Positions 14,072 through 24,833 of a stretch of 64,000 nucleotides of DNA are shown piece by piece. Location of the stretch: contig JACEFZ010022425.1 of NCBI GenBank assembly GCA_014155875.1, forward strand, positions 546,501 through 610,500. The letters run 5' to 3'. The notes beneath the pieces are model-generated. The model made no database searches, was not told the origin of the DNA, and was given only the letters and a program-made list of their open reading frames with translations. How positions within the stretch are numbered: position 1 is the stretch's first letter; each line of letters starts with the position of its first letter. Origin of the DNA: Cepaea nemoralis (taxonomy: Eukaryota; Mollusca; Gastropoda; Stylommatophora; Helicidae). A program made the translations under genes and the position numbers.

Positions 14072-14582
14072 TGTCACCGCCTCACCTTCAGATATATTAT
14101 TAGAGGGCTGCAACTCCAGCCCAAGGGATAGCATCGAGTCGCTCAGGACCCGAGTAATCTAGAACCTTCTCGAAAGAGCTGGTCATCGAGTCCATGGTTC
14201 CGTGGACACTGATGTGGCCCGCCTAATGCGGGGTCCACGAGGAACTCGGACAGAGTTACCGCCCGTGTCGAAGGTGGACACGAGGAGACCGGCAGAGGAC
14301 AGACGGACTTGAGAGAGGCAACAAGGCCTGCCTGAGAGGGACTCAATAGATATTCATAGATATATATATACATAGGCTAGATAGTGTGCTAGATTGTTGT
14401 ATGACAACTATGTATTTGATGTTTAACTATCTGTGATATGTAAGATAATATAGCGCGGGCTGTTGACCCACTGCGCCAACTGTATATTCAATACAATAAA
14501 TATTCGATCTCATAGCGAACAGATTTATTGTTGCCTGTATGTACCCGTGTTCAGTTACCTAGATAAGAGCAAGATGATGACA
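14072..14582 (+). repeat. 5' LTR of copy 1
   Basis: 511 bp, starting TGTCACCGCC and ending GATGACA. It contains AATAAA near 14504 in the 3' part. It differs from the 3' LTR at four positions by my count. It shares blocks such as the GTCCACGAG and ACTCGGA region with the LTR of copy 2 but is clearly a different subfamily. Confidence 0.93.
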
Positions 14583-15218
14583 GGCTTTTTGGGGGCTAGT
14601 TTTCCGGTTTTGGCATAAAATGTTTTGTCAAAGAGTTATTAATTGCCATGTAAAATTACTTATTTAATCATATCACAGTGATTTTTGATAACACATTGAT
14701 TTGTTTAAATCAAAAAAATTAACTTTACAACTTTACAAAACATTAGTAGCTATCTAGCGATAAAATAGAATTAATCTGAGTCCCTCGGCAACGTCTCACC
14801 ATTGCCTCCGCAGTGTGCCTCATTATTTGATTCTGTAAACGATTTTTGACATTTTTTTTTGACTGTGACTAATGTTTTCTCACTCCACGAGCAGATTGTT
14901 CCGCAACTAGTGCCGCGTGCAACCTATGTAACCTTTCCAACAGTGACGAGAGTACAAGACAACATCGGAGAGTTCTGGGATTGAAAGCTAAGTTTCACAT
15001 CATACCCAATGCAACTCTAAGCTGTACTTCTCATCTTCCATCAATGTATCATTTTGTATCATATTGATTTGTTTGCATATTCATTACCTTGTAACCAACA
15101 TAACCTTGCATTTTGATGTACACATTAATAAGTAAGGGAGATAACTAAATTTTCCACTCCCAAACATTTTTTCTAAGGGATTTAACTTTATAAACATTAC
15201 AGACAAGTAAAACACAAA
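14583..15218 (+). other. Leader of copy 1
   Basis: Non-coding, AT-rich 636-bp region between the LTR and the first ATG. A TGGGGGC stretch at 14590-14596, also present at 53302-53308 in copy 2, is the best candidate primer-binding site. The tRNA cannot be named from this alone. Confidence 0.55.
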
Positions 15219-17996
15219 ATGTCTAGTTTAGATAAGTGCATTGAGCAAGGAATAAAATTAGGTTATAAAGAAGAGAAACTGTCAGAATGGGCACAGAAAG
15301 CGCACGCAGAAAACATTGCTCGTGAAGAAAGAGCGATAGAACGAGAGGACAAACAAAGGCAAATGCAAATGGAGGCCGAAGAAAAGAAAATGCTAATTGA
15401 AGCAGAAGAGAAAAAGATGCAATTGCAAATGGAAGAGAAGAAACTACAATTGCAGGCTCAGGAGAAACAGATGGAGCTCGAGGCGGCGGCGATGCAGGCC
15501 CAATTACATGCCGAGACACAAATTAAACTAAAACAGATGGAGATTGAGTCCAACACAGAAATAGTAGCGCCAAACTCAACTAACATCAATTTTGGAAATG
15601 AACAGAAAGCAGATACAACACTTGCACCATACTTTAAGTTAGTAGGACTTAAACCAAAATTAACTAAGTTACTAGGCATCAAGCAGTGTTTCACCAGTCC
15701 CTATCGACCAGCCGCAAATGGTATCTGCAAGAAACTAAATGGGGACCTGAAACATATGCTATCTAAAGTGACAGCTGAAAATCCAGCCGATTGGGACATA
15801 CTTTTCCCAACGGTGCTGTTCGCATATAGAGAAGTCCCACAATCAAGTACAGGGTTCTCTCCCTTCGAATTGATGTATGGAGCGAACCCAAGAGGACCTC
15901 TCACCATTTATAAAGAGATCATATCACAACCTGTAGATATCCAACTTCCCATTTCAACCTATGATTTGGTCACTGATACCAGAGACAAAATCATACGTTC
16001 CTGTATATTGGCCAGAACATCACTACAGGAGAAAGGTTTTAAATACAGGCAGTACGCCAATAGAGGTGCAAAAACAATTGTGCTAAATCCAGGTCAGGAT
16101 ATTTTACTCCTACTACCTGACAAAAGAGATTTACTGTCAACCTCTTGGCAGGGACCTTTTAAGATCATTAGAAGAATTTCAGAAGTAGATTACGAAATCT
16201 CGTTAAATGGAAAGTTGAAAATATTCCATGTAAATATGTTGAAACCATACTATGCTAGACAGAACAATGAGACAAATGAACAGACGCAACGAACTGGTGA
16301 CGGAGACGAAACGACAATTTCCCAACGAAATGACACCTCGACAAACGAAGCATCGTTAACGACACACGCTTACGACGACGAAAACGACGAAGACATATGG
16401 ACATTACCGACAATCTGTAATATCGACAACGACGACAAATTTGACGACATATTGACGATTGATCTCGACGACGATGACAATGACATTGAAGACAATTTCC
16501 AAACAGTAGCATCTGTGATAAATCAGACAGACGTGGACAATACTGAAATCCCGGTACCAATCATGACTGACGACGGGAGTATAAATGACATACATATCTC
16601 TGACACTTTGACACAACAACAGCGACAAGACATTTTGACGCTCCTTAACGACTATAAGACTATCTTTTCCAACAAACCTGGACGCACTGATAGAATAACA
16701 CATTCAATTGTGCTGACAGATCTGAGACCGGTCAAATGTAGACCATATTCTATTCCTCTCCATTACAGATCTAATTTAGATAAAGAAATTTTAGATTTAG
16801 AGAAGAATGGCATTATTCAAAAATCGATGTCTCAATATTCTTCACCGATTGTCCTGGTGAAAAAGAAGGACCAGACAATCCGTTTGTGCATCAACTATAG
16901 AGTATTAAATACAAGAACAACAACGGATGCAGAGCCAATGAACAGTTGTGAAGATCTTATTTTAAATATGGCTCAATCATCCTTATTTTCCAAGACCGAT
17001 TTAGCGAAAGGATATTGGCAAGTTCCACTACACCCTTCTTGTAGACATATAATAGCATTCGCAACACCTCTCGGTTTGTACGAATGGCTATATCTTCCTT
17101 TTGGCCTGAAGAACGCACCGGCCACATTTGTGAGACTAACAAGATTGTTATTACACGGAATTAAAGATGTAGTAGCCTATATTGATGATATATGCGTCCA
17201 TTCTTCTGATATGACTTCTCACTTACTTACCCTGAAACAAGTCTTCAACCAAATCTCTCTTTTTGGACTTACTATCAAACCTTCCAAGGTTGAAATAGGT
17301 TATACACAAATAGACTTCCTTGGTCATAGAATTTCTGAAGGAAAATTGTTGACTGATGATAAAATTGCTTCCAAGATCCTTAATCTAGAAGTGCCTACCA
17401 CAAAAAAACAGATTAGAAGTCTACTAGGTCTTATTAACTATTATTCTAAATTCATTCCACATTGGGCAGAACTCACCTCAGTCTTTTCTGATATGTTAAC
17501 TAAAGATCATCCATCAAAAATTTGTAAAAGTACCAGCTTAGATGATGCAATGTGTAGATTGAAACATATTTTTTCTAATCCACCAGTCTTACGATTACCC
17601 AACATAAATTTACCCTTTATTTTGACCACAGATGCGAGCGTTATCGCAATAGGAGGATGTTTAATGCAGGAAGTGGATGGCGTACGACACCCGATTCTCT
17701 ACGTGAGCCGCAAACTAAAGAAGGCTGAGACTCGTTATGCCACAGTGGAATTAGAGTGTTTGAGCCTATTGTTCTGTATATTGAGATTATCTAAGTTCCT
17801 CTTGGGGAGTCATTTTGTGGTCCTCACAGACAGTTCGCCATTATTAGTCCTTAACCATGGGTCGCCCAAAAACCACCGGTTACAACGATGGTGTCTTCTA
17901 CTTCAAGATTTCGACTTCGAAATCCGCCATATCAAGGGCACCGATAATATTATGGCTGACCTTTTATCACGGCAGACAAATGCGCCAGTAGAATGA
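15219..17996 (+). CDS. Gag-IN-RT-RNase H fusion polyprotein of copy 1 (internally deleted)
   Basis: A single 925-codon frame. Residues 1-120 are a Gag N-terminus with a long charged coiled coil (EEKKMQLQMEEKKLQLQAQE). Around residue 148 the frame jumps into the integrase core's last third (IKQCFTSPYRPAANG) and continues through a C-terminal GPY/F-like domain (LSTSWQGPFKIIRRIS, FHVNMLKPYY). An acidic linker with many Asp/Asn leads to RT (SSPIVLVKKKDQTIRLC, TDLAKGYWQVPLHP, LPFGLKNAPATF, YIDDICVHS) and RNase H (LTTDASVIAIGGCL, VELECLSLL, HIKGTDNIMADLLSR). The integrase Glu position is Lys (codon 15729-15731, GICKKLNG; GICEKRNG in copy 2). The RT Asp pair is kept. No protease is encoded, so any product could not self-process. 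Confidence 0.85.
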   Translation: MSSLDKCIEQGIKLGYKEEKLSEWAQKAHAENIAREERAIEREDKQRQMQMEAEEKKMLIEAEEKKMQLQMEEKKLQLQAQEKQMELEAAAMQAQLHAETQIKLKQMEIESNTEIVAPNSTNINFGNEQKADTTLAPYFKLVGLKPKLTKLLGIKQCFTSPYRPAANGICKKLNGDLKHMLSKVTAENPADWDILFPTVLFAYREVPQSSTGFSPFELMYGANPRGPLTIYKEIISQPVDIQLPISTYDLVTDTRDKIIRSCILARTSLQEKGFKYRQYANRGAKTIVLNPGQDILLLLPDKRDLLSTSWQGPFKIIRRISEVDYEISLNGKLKIFHVNMLKPYYARQNNETNEQTQRTGDGDETTISQRNDTSTNEASLTTHAYDDENDEDIWTLPTICNIDNDDKFDDILTIDLDDDDNDIEDNFQTVASVINQTDVDNTEIPVPIMTDDGSINDIHISDTLTQQQRQDILTLLNDYKTIFSNKPGRTDRITHSIVLTDLRPVKCRPYSIPLHYRSNLDKEILDLEKNGIIQKSMSQYSSPIVLVKKKDQTIRLCINYRVLNTRTTTDAEPMNSCEDLILNMAQSSLFSKTDLAKGYWQVPLHPSCRHIIAFATPLGLYEWLYLPFGLKNAPATFVRLTRLLLHGIKDVVAYIDDICVHSSDMTSHLLTLKQVFNQISLFGLTIKPSKVEIGYTQIDFLGHRISEGKLLTDDKIASKILNLEVPTTKKQIRSLLGLINYYSKFIPHWAELTSVFSDMLTKDHPSKICKSTSLDDAMCRLKHIFSNPPVLRLPNINLPFILTTDASVIAIGGCLMQEVDGVRHPILYVSRKLKKAETRYATVELECLSLLFCILRLSKFLLGSHFVVLTDSSPLLVLNHGSPKNHRLQRWCLLLQDFDFEIRHIKGTDNIMADLLSRQTNAPVE

Positions 17997-19591
17997 CTCT
18001 TATCACATCGACCATTAGCCATACTATAAACTGTGATACTTTTAGTCGGTTTCATAGAACAGTGTAACTCTACACCTGCTAGAGTACTCTCAGTGATTAG
18101 GTTACTTACGACACCCATGAACATGGTACATTAAGAACTATACATTAAGACCATCTATACGTTAAGACCTATATTTAAGAACTATACTATCAAGTGCCTA
18201 AGCTCTAGAACGATTCCAGCAAGAAACGGTAACTGTGTTTGTTTCAACCAATAATATCAACCAGTGAACTGACTCTGAATACTGTAATATTTCATACGGA
18301 ACATTGAGAACAATCCATACTTGCTGTTGCTACGAAACTTTGCAAACAGCCGAAACAGAACGACATCGACTACAACACTCAAGAGACAACCATACTAACT
18401 TTGACATTCATGGCATAACACGCTAACGACAGGAGGACAACGCGCACATCATCGTTGGATTTATTTAGTTATCTAATTAATTAATTACTTTAGGATTAAA
18501 TATGTATTATATTTGCATTAATGATGTATATAAATTGTGTTAACCTGTAATGTATACATATTCTACTTTAATATTACAGGCGGTGCCATTCATAGGCTAA
18601 AGAACCGTCCTATACAATTGTCTCTATTTAAATTATAACCTATTTTTCATTCATCGTACAAAAAGTACGTATTTTCTTAAAGGGCAAATATCGCCTAGCC
18701 CATTTTTTCTAAGGGCAATAACACTTACCTCAACTTTAATTATATATTTTAACCAAATACTATTGTGTATGAAAGGTGAGTGAATGACTGCGTGAAAGGA
18801 TTAAATGAGAGAACGATACACTTGGCTGACAAATTGTACGCAAAACGCATTTATTGTAATTTGTCTGCGTCTTACTTTAATAGTGAGTTTAATTTAGTAG
18901 TTAGTGTAATATACTTAGTTTAGCAGTTAGGATACATCTAAGCACCACTACTTGGAATGCCTGATCATGTATTGCACACAGTGCAGTATTTCATGATTGA
19001 GGTTATCCCAACTCGTGACGCTTGGAAATACGCTACACATTCAGCACACACGTTACACAAACCTCAAAACTCAACACTATCAATTTAAAATACAGTCACT
19101 TTATTAGAAACATCAACTTATTAGTCAACACACTAACAAGCCAACAGGGACACATGTAGTCGGAGGGGGATAAAAGAACAAGGTAACTACATATTTAGCA
19201 TTATGTAACATACGAGAGTAAAAGTGTATGGAAATACACACACAGATCAAGATTTGAAGGTGTACTTATTTAGCCAGGACTTCGGTCTTGTTAACCCTCT
19301 TTAATATAGAGGTTAATTGTCTTGGTACCATTTCGGGTACTATGAGAAGGGCGGGTTGTAAATACAACTACTAAAACGTCACGTAACTTCGGTCAGATAA
19401 GCATTTTTAAGCACACGAGAGACAGAGGGATCTCTTCAGCAAATCAGAGAAGTGTTGTATGGTAGAATACATGAGTTTTAGTGCTAGTAGGTAGGTTACC
19501 AGGTTACTATCCACCAAACTACAAACACCAAATTTATGTGATTCGGTGACAGAATTAGAACAGATCTAATTACCCAAGAACAAATCATATC
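17997..19591 (+). other. Conserved 3' non-coding region of copy 1
   Basis: About 1.6 kb between RNase H and the polypurine tract has no env-like or other frame on the plus strand. It is clearly homologous to 57607-59101 of copy 2, including a GACAAATT/AATTTGTC inverted repeat (18828-18865). A region this long and alignable, without coding capacity, suggests RNA function or a lost gene. Confidence 0.6.
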
Positions 19592-19606
19592 AGGGGGGAG
19601 GGGGGA
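19592..19606 (+). promoter_or_regulatory. Polypurine tract of copy 1
   Basis: An A/G-only run (AGGGGGGAGGGGGGA) ends three bases before the 3' LTR. It matches the equivalent tract at 59102-59115 in copy 2 and would prime plus-strand DNA synthesis. Confidence 0.85.
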
Positions 19607-19609
19607 TCC

Positions 19610-20120
19610 TGTCACCGCCTCACCTTCAGATATATTATTAGAGGGCTGCAACTCCAGCCCAAGGGATAGCATCGAGTCGCTCAGGACCCGAGTAATCTAG
19701 AACCTTCTCGAAAGAGCTGGTCATCGAGTCCATGGTTCCGTGGACACTGATGTGGCCCGCCTAATGCGGGGTCCACGAGGAACTCGGACAGAGTTATCGC
19801 CCGTGTCGAAGGTGGACACGAGGAGACCAGCAGAGGACAGACGGAATTGAGAGAGGCAACAAGGCCTGCCTGAGAGGGACTCAATAGATATTCATAGATA
19901 TATATATACATAGGCTAGATAGTGTGCTAGATTGTTGTATGACAACTATGTGTTTGATGTTTAACTATCTGTGATATGTAAGATAATATAGCGCGGGCTG
20001 TTGACCCACTGCGCCAACTGTATATTCAATACAATAAATATTCGATCTCATAGCGAACAGATTTATTGTTGCCTGTATGTACCCGTGTTCAGTTACCTAG
20101 ATAAGAGCAAGATGATGACA
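19610..20120 (+). repeat. 3' LTR of copy 1
   Basis: 511 bp, the partner of 14072-14582, ending GATGATGACA and followed by the ATGAC target duplication at 20121-20125. Confidence 0.93.
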
Positions 20121-20125
20121 ATGAC

Positions 20126-20156
20126 CCCATTTATCCTGTGATGGTAGGATGTCGGT
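20126..20156 (+). pseudogene. Old Gmr1-like protease remnant (right part)
   Basis: Removing copy 1 and one TSD lets the frame AAVFDD (14071) continue into PIYPVMVG here. This parallels VLENPVAEIILGN in the protease region of copy 2. The similarity stops near 20156, where a LINE begins. Confidence 0.55.
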
Positions 20157-22450
20157 ATATTACAATGTCCTCTCCGGACCAACGATCTGCTCGCTGGTAA
20201 TTCTCACAGTGTAGACGTTGAAAAGCACCGGAGATAATAGTGATTCCTGTGGCAGGCCCGAATATATTTTTGTTGGTTCAGAAGTCCAATTGCCACATCT
20301 AAAAACTACTTTCCGTTGGAAGAGGGCTGCAGCTATCCAACTAAGGAGGGATGGGCTTATCTTGAGTTCAAGAAGCTGAACCATTTAAAACATCACACGG
20401 TACTCTATTGTACGCATCCTCGAGATAAATCGCCGCAACACATGTTTCCATGCCTGAGTGGAAACCTTCATAGACATTATGGGCAAAACACTGCTGCGTT
20501 GGTCCACGTTTCTTTGTTTGGTCGGTACCCTCCAGGGGTAGGTGGGAAACAACCTTGCCTCTCTAGCAGGCTTGATATTTTTCTGGCAATTAACTTCTCC
20601 AGCAGCTTGCCTATTGTATTTTGCATGTTTATTACCCGGTATCCCTGAATTTTTGTGTGGTATTTTCTAGGCTTCAGCAAGGGAATCAGATAGCTGTGTA
20701 ACCACTCCTCCTTTATGCTAGCACTCCCTATGCTATTGTTGTAAATATCTGCTACTTCCTCTAGCTCGTTGTTGGTATACATACTGATGTCGTCTTACCT
20801 AATACCATCTGCCCCTGGTGCGCTGTTTCTTGTTCGTCGAAGCACAACCTTGATCTCTTTCACTGTCACTGCGTTTTCAACTGCAATGCTATGGGCCTTA
20901 CACCTATCTGATGTAACCGCTTTGGCAAACATTTCGGCCTCTCATGTCTGTCTGGTTGCACGGCACTAGACAGCGTTCGAAAAGAGCTTTGCCCTTATTC
21001 TCGTCAGACCACCGCCAGATAATGTCAACACTTTGGAAATCAGGAACACTCTTATACTTGACTACCCCATTCATACTTTTATGTAGTCGCCCGAAAAATT
21101 AAATAGCTTGCCCGTGTTTGTTCTTTGAAACAACTCTGCCCATTTCCAAATTTAACAAATTTAATCACTTTTCTGAAATATCTAACATTTGTGTCCTTCT
21201 CTCTTTCCAAGTGCACAATAAGACTAGAATGGGCAACTCTGTTCTTCTTGGCGTTTTGCCATTTTCTTACACCACCACGCTTATCCACCCAGACCTTCTC
21301 CGCCTCGCAAATTCCACCAAGATGGCTGTTCACAGCTTTTTTTCCTGCTATGATGATTGCTGCGCTTGTCACGCCTTATTTTACTCACCACATCTCGCCC
21401 TGAACTGTCATACTTAAAGGTCTTGACCGTTGGCTTGTGCTCCCTGGTTCTGCCGTTATCCACAAATATACTGCAAGGGTGGTGGTCGCCGCCATGGTGC
21501 CCTAGTACACCTCATCTACACACTGTAGTGAGTGACAGACACCGGAGCCTGGTCAATAACACTGTTCTCGTCCCTGGACGACTTGCTGTCCTGGTGACAC
21601 AGCCACTGTTGATGCAAACAAAGTCACTGGTTTCAACTGCCGCCTCGAGCTCCTCCCTATGTGTGTTGGAAGAAATTTTACCCCATGATGTGCCATTAAC
21701 GTTGACATCGCCACAGAAAATGACATTCCTCTCGTGACATAATATGTCACTCAAACACTGTCATCTATGGAAATCCACATTCGCGTTACAGGCGTATACA
21801 TACACCAACACGAATGTTAGACCGGAGTGAACTCTAAAAGCCGGTAATTTTATCTCGTCAATGTCCCACCTATGACAGCTCTGAAACCACTATACTGTCT
21901 CGAATCAGAATCGCCATTCCCAGGTGTCGCCTATTGTAACAACATTTGAAGCCGGATATATGGAGTGTATTAACGACCAGTCTCGTCTCCTGAAGCGTAA
22001 CTATATCGTTCCTGTATGCTAGGCTTTCCAAACTGGGGCCTCGTTGTTTAGCGCTGCCACAATTCCAATATAGTATATGCGTGTACTTTAGGTCCAGTCG
22101 GTCGTATTTGCGTCTGAAGCGTCTGGCACCGGCTCGTCTGACATGTCGCTTTCGTCGAGGTCCGCGCCGTTGAATCGGTTTGTTTACCCTATGTACGGGG
22201 CACAAACGCTGGCCGCCATTTTGAATACACCAGAAAAACAACACAGTAACCCAACACGCTACGGAAAACACTCAAGGACTGATTCGCTCTAATGCACGAA
22301 ACTCCGTAGCACCGGCGAAAATCTTGAGAAGAAACTCCTGGTTTACATCCTAGCGCAGAAATCACACGCACGAGATGAAATTATCCATCTCCTATGTGAA
22401 AAATGGAGCGGTTTCAACACAACACAACCATCCGCCGCCATCTTGAAATA
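20157..22450 (-). pseudogene. I-like LINE, 5' half with endonuclease and RT fingers (family C)
   Basis: Read on the minus strand from 22450: a leader, then a basic N-terminal segment (RRGPRRKRHVRRAGARRFRR) and an APE-type endonuclease (HILYWNCGSAKQRGPS, DIVTLQETRL, VIFCGDVNVNGTSWG). RT fingers follow (EEWLHSYLIPLLKPRKY, INMQNTIGKLLEKLIARKI, GYRPNKETWTN, GLPQESLLSPVLFNVYTV). The frame is broken in several places and stops before the YxDD box. RNase H is absent here but is seen in same-family fragments at 2667, 24215 and 49040. It abuts the left end of the large inverted repeat. Confidence 0.75.
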
Positions 22451-22599
22451 GGAAGTCGCCGTTGTATCAGTTAATATTAAATGTACGTTTTACACTATAT
22501 TTTAAAACCTGTATGCCCTTTGCAGGACGTTGTAATAAACCCCAGCCACTATTGACAGTTTGTGATTTACTAGGCAATTTTATTTTCATTATTTTGCCA

Positions 22600-22840
22600 T
22601 TATCCGTCTCCATGACGAAGAGGTTACAGTCGCAGTTCGTAATCCCGAATAACGCGTTCGAAACACAGCTGCCGGCGATTTGGCAGCAGACCACCTTACG
22701 TTGGTTTTTTTATGAGATTGTATTGGTGCCGGTTGTTCAGATAGCAATGGCAAACTACTGAAGGTAGACGTGCCTAAGAATCACAAACAGCCAAACATAC
22801 TGGGGTTGACTGCTACGTCCAGTAAAAGATATGTAACTAA
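22600..22840 (+). mobile_element. SINE S1 copy (left arm)
   Basis: Plus-orientation copy with GAGGTTACAGTCGCAGTTCG at the head, GCGTTCGAAACACAGCTG as the box B region and TGGCAAACTACTGAAGGTAG in the body. A second, inverted 3' half of the same repeat lies at 22510-22590. The same pair of opposed copies occurs at the far end of the right arm. Confidence 0.75.
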
Positions 22841-22964
22841 TGTTTTTTTTTTATTATTTTAGTTTGCCTTTCCTTTTTGGACGACAAATAAACATTTAAG
22901 TCCAGCTGAAATAAACAACAACAACAACAGCAGCAACAGCAACTTGATTTATTTGGTTGTTATG

Positions 22965-23338
22965 GGATTTGAGATGTAAAGATTGAGCACAACCCACTAA
23001 TGGCAACATTGATCGCATTCCGGCACGAACCTAAGGCCTTGTCCACGTATTTTGAGCTATAGCCTACGATGGGTGACGTTGTGATATTCTAGTGTTATAA
23101 GTTGGTCTCGTCTAACGTGTGCCGGGTGATCTAGTGGTTACACACCCGCGTCACACGCCAGTTATCCCGGGTTTTATCCCAGGTCCACTCAAAGATATGC
23201 ACTATTGACGAGCTCAAACGAGAGCGAAACTCAAGCCTAATGCTTCCAAATTGACGTGGACAAGGCCATAGGTTCGTACCAGAATACGATCAGCGTTGCC
23301 AGTAGTGGGTTGTGTTCAATCTTTAAATCCACAACAAA
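22965..23338. mobile_element. MITE-like element with ~85-bp terminal inverted repeats
   Basis: The left end (GTAAAGATTGAGCACAACCC at 22976) is repeated in reverse complement near the right end (about 23305-23335). The match continues inwards through CCTAAGGCCTTGTCCACGT. The centre carries a tRNA-like box A (TGATCTAGTGG, 23127). It is absent from the corresponding place in the right arm, so it inserted after the arms separated. Confidence 0.6.
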
Positions 23339-23989
23339 AACTAGAAAATAGCAAATGCAAAATGTGTATTGAATGTGAGTGTCAAGACATCCACTTAAAA
23401 TCTGTTATTGTTCTGAGCTTAAAATAATAATAATAATACGCAAAAGTCCGGGAAGGTTAACCCGGTCAACAAATGCCCGCAGAAGTCGGATGTGTCGGCC
23501 TAAAGGCGCAAGAACGCAGCTCTGCTGTAAACAGGCACAACGCAGTCACATCCGGAAAAAAAAAAATCCGGATGAACGCAGAAGAAGAAGATACCCAAAA
23601 GTAATAATAATATTCTTGAGCAAAGGTGCGCTGACTTAAATACACATTCACAGATAAATAAATTAAAAATATAACCAAAGTTGAATATCTTGGCGCCATA
23701 AAACCAGTAAATGTAACGTGTTCGGAAGAAGTCAGCTTTATAATGGCTGTAGCAATACAGAGGTTAAACAGTGTTAAGAACTTTTGGCACAACGGAAGCA
23801 AAAAAAAAAATGATAAAAATATTGTTTGAGAACGTGTACTATTCCTGTGACAACATAATCATCATCATGTGCCATGCCGACACGCTTTGGGGTGGGTGGC
23901 GGATTGTGGGGGGGGGGTGAGGTTTCTATGTTTCGCCATTTCACACGATCACCAGAGTCGTGAATCAGCTCTATTTTATTTTGACTTGA

Positions 23990-24200
23990 TTATGGCACGT
24001 GGCTAAATCCATCCAAAGAAAAGCACAGGTTCTATGTACAACTTTAACGTCCTTTTCTTGTTGTAATTGACATCTCATTATTAACCAGAATGTTTTCCAT
24101 TTTGCAAACGGCTACCTTTGCAATGACGAAGTTTGTTTTAATCTCTTTAAGGCCCGTTTTATCAGATGTTATGAATGTTCCGAGATAGTTCTACCCATTC
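23990..24200 (-). pseudogene. RTE-like LINE B1 remnant, part 1 (left arm)
   Basis: The sequence parallels 46100-46290, the minus-strand RT C-terminal coding region of another B1 copy, with many indels. It continues at 24848-24955 on the far side of the LINE C insertion. The same remnant is present in the right arm at 39160-39600. Confidence 0.65.
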
Positions 24201-24214
24201 ACTTGTTTAAGAAT
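24201..24214. repeat. 14-bp TSD ACTTGTTTAAGAAT (left)
   Basis: Exactly repeated at 24834-24847. The right arm keeps a single copy (reverse complement at 39267-39280), which is the empty site. Confidence 0.93.
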
Positions 24215-24833
24215 GATTGATTGATTGATTGATCTAGGAACCGACATCACAGCATTCGGGACATTCCCATAAGCGCTCCGTCCCCATCCTCAGCAACCAG
24301 CGAAGAGTTCCAACACTAATAGTTCCAGTAGCAATCTGATTATATGTCCGTCTCGCCTTTCCTCTGAGCGTCGAGCGTTGGCCAGATCCCCTCGTCACTC
24401 CTCGCTGCCTCATTCTAACCAGACTATGATGATCCATTTGCTCCTCCGAGGTGTACACGTGCTCCCACAAGGCCGCAACCACATCTGCCTTGTCATGCAC
24501 CAATACTCCACCAAGTTCTGCCGAGCCAGCCAATCTGTCCGCCTGTTCATTACCCCGCACACCGGCATGCCTAGGAGAAAAGATCCAGGTGATGCTTGCT
24601 ACCCGTGACCTCCGAAGCGAAGCAAGCCACTCTGCACGAAGCTTGCCTGTTCTCACCCTTCTCAGCATGCTTTCTGAGTCAGTTACAATCACAATATGTG
24701 TATGTATCGTGTTTTCTATCCAGCGGAAAGCTGCACTGACAGCCTCCACCTCCATTCTTAAGCTAGATGTAGTGTCATCATACGCCAGGCTCTCCCGCGC
24801 CAAACGCCGACCATTAGTTTTTGCCAAGAACCA
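24215..24833 (-). mobile_element. 5'-truncated I-like LINE 3' end with RNase H (family C)
   Basis: A 197-codon frame (24234-24827, minus) is uninterrupted. It encodes the RNase H domain (MEVEAVSAAFRWIE, VIVTDSESMLRRV, TWIFSPRHAGVRGNEQADRL) and ends in a Cys pair (ECPECC). The 3' tail is (AATC)n, seen as GATTGATT on the plus strand. A perfect 14-bp TSD flanks it. The intact frame and perfect TSD indicate a younger insertion than the host arm. An RNase H domain downstream of RT is characteristic of the I group of LINEs. Confidence 0.88.

Larger units (their letters stand above)
14072..20120 (+). mobile_element. Gmr1-like Ty3/Gypsy LTR retrotransposon, copy 1 (6049 bp)
   Basis: The element has two 511-bp LTRs (TGTCACCGCC...GATGATGACA), a 5-bp TSD, a possible primer-binding site TGGGGGC at 14590, one 925-codon frame and a polypurine tract at 19592-19606. 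I count four mismatches between the LTRs, so insertion is recent. The coding order is gag N-terminus, integrase C-terminal half, reverse transcriptase, RNase H. Integrase upstream of RT defines the Gmr1-like group. Zinc knuckle, protease and the integrase N-terminal half are missing through an internal deletion, so the copy must be non-autonomous. Confidence 0.9.

Noticed and set aside
16255..16703. Minus-strand frames across the Asp-rich linker of copy 1
   Set aside because: They are antisense shadows of the polyprotein.
17997..19609. Envelope gene in the LTR elements
   Set aside because: The region after RNase H has no long plus-strand frame in either copy.
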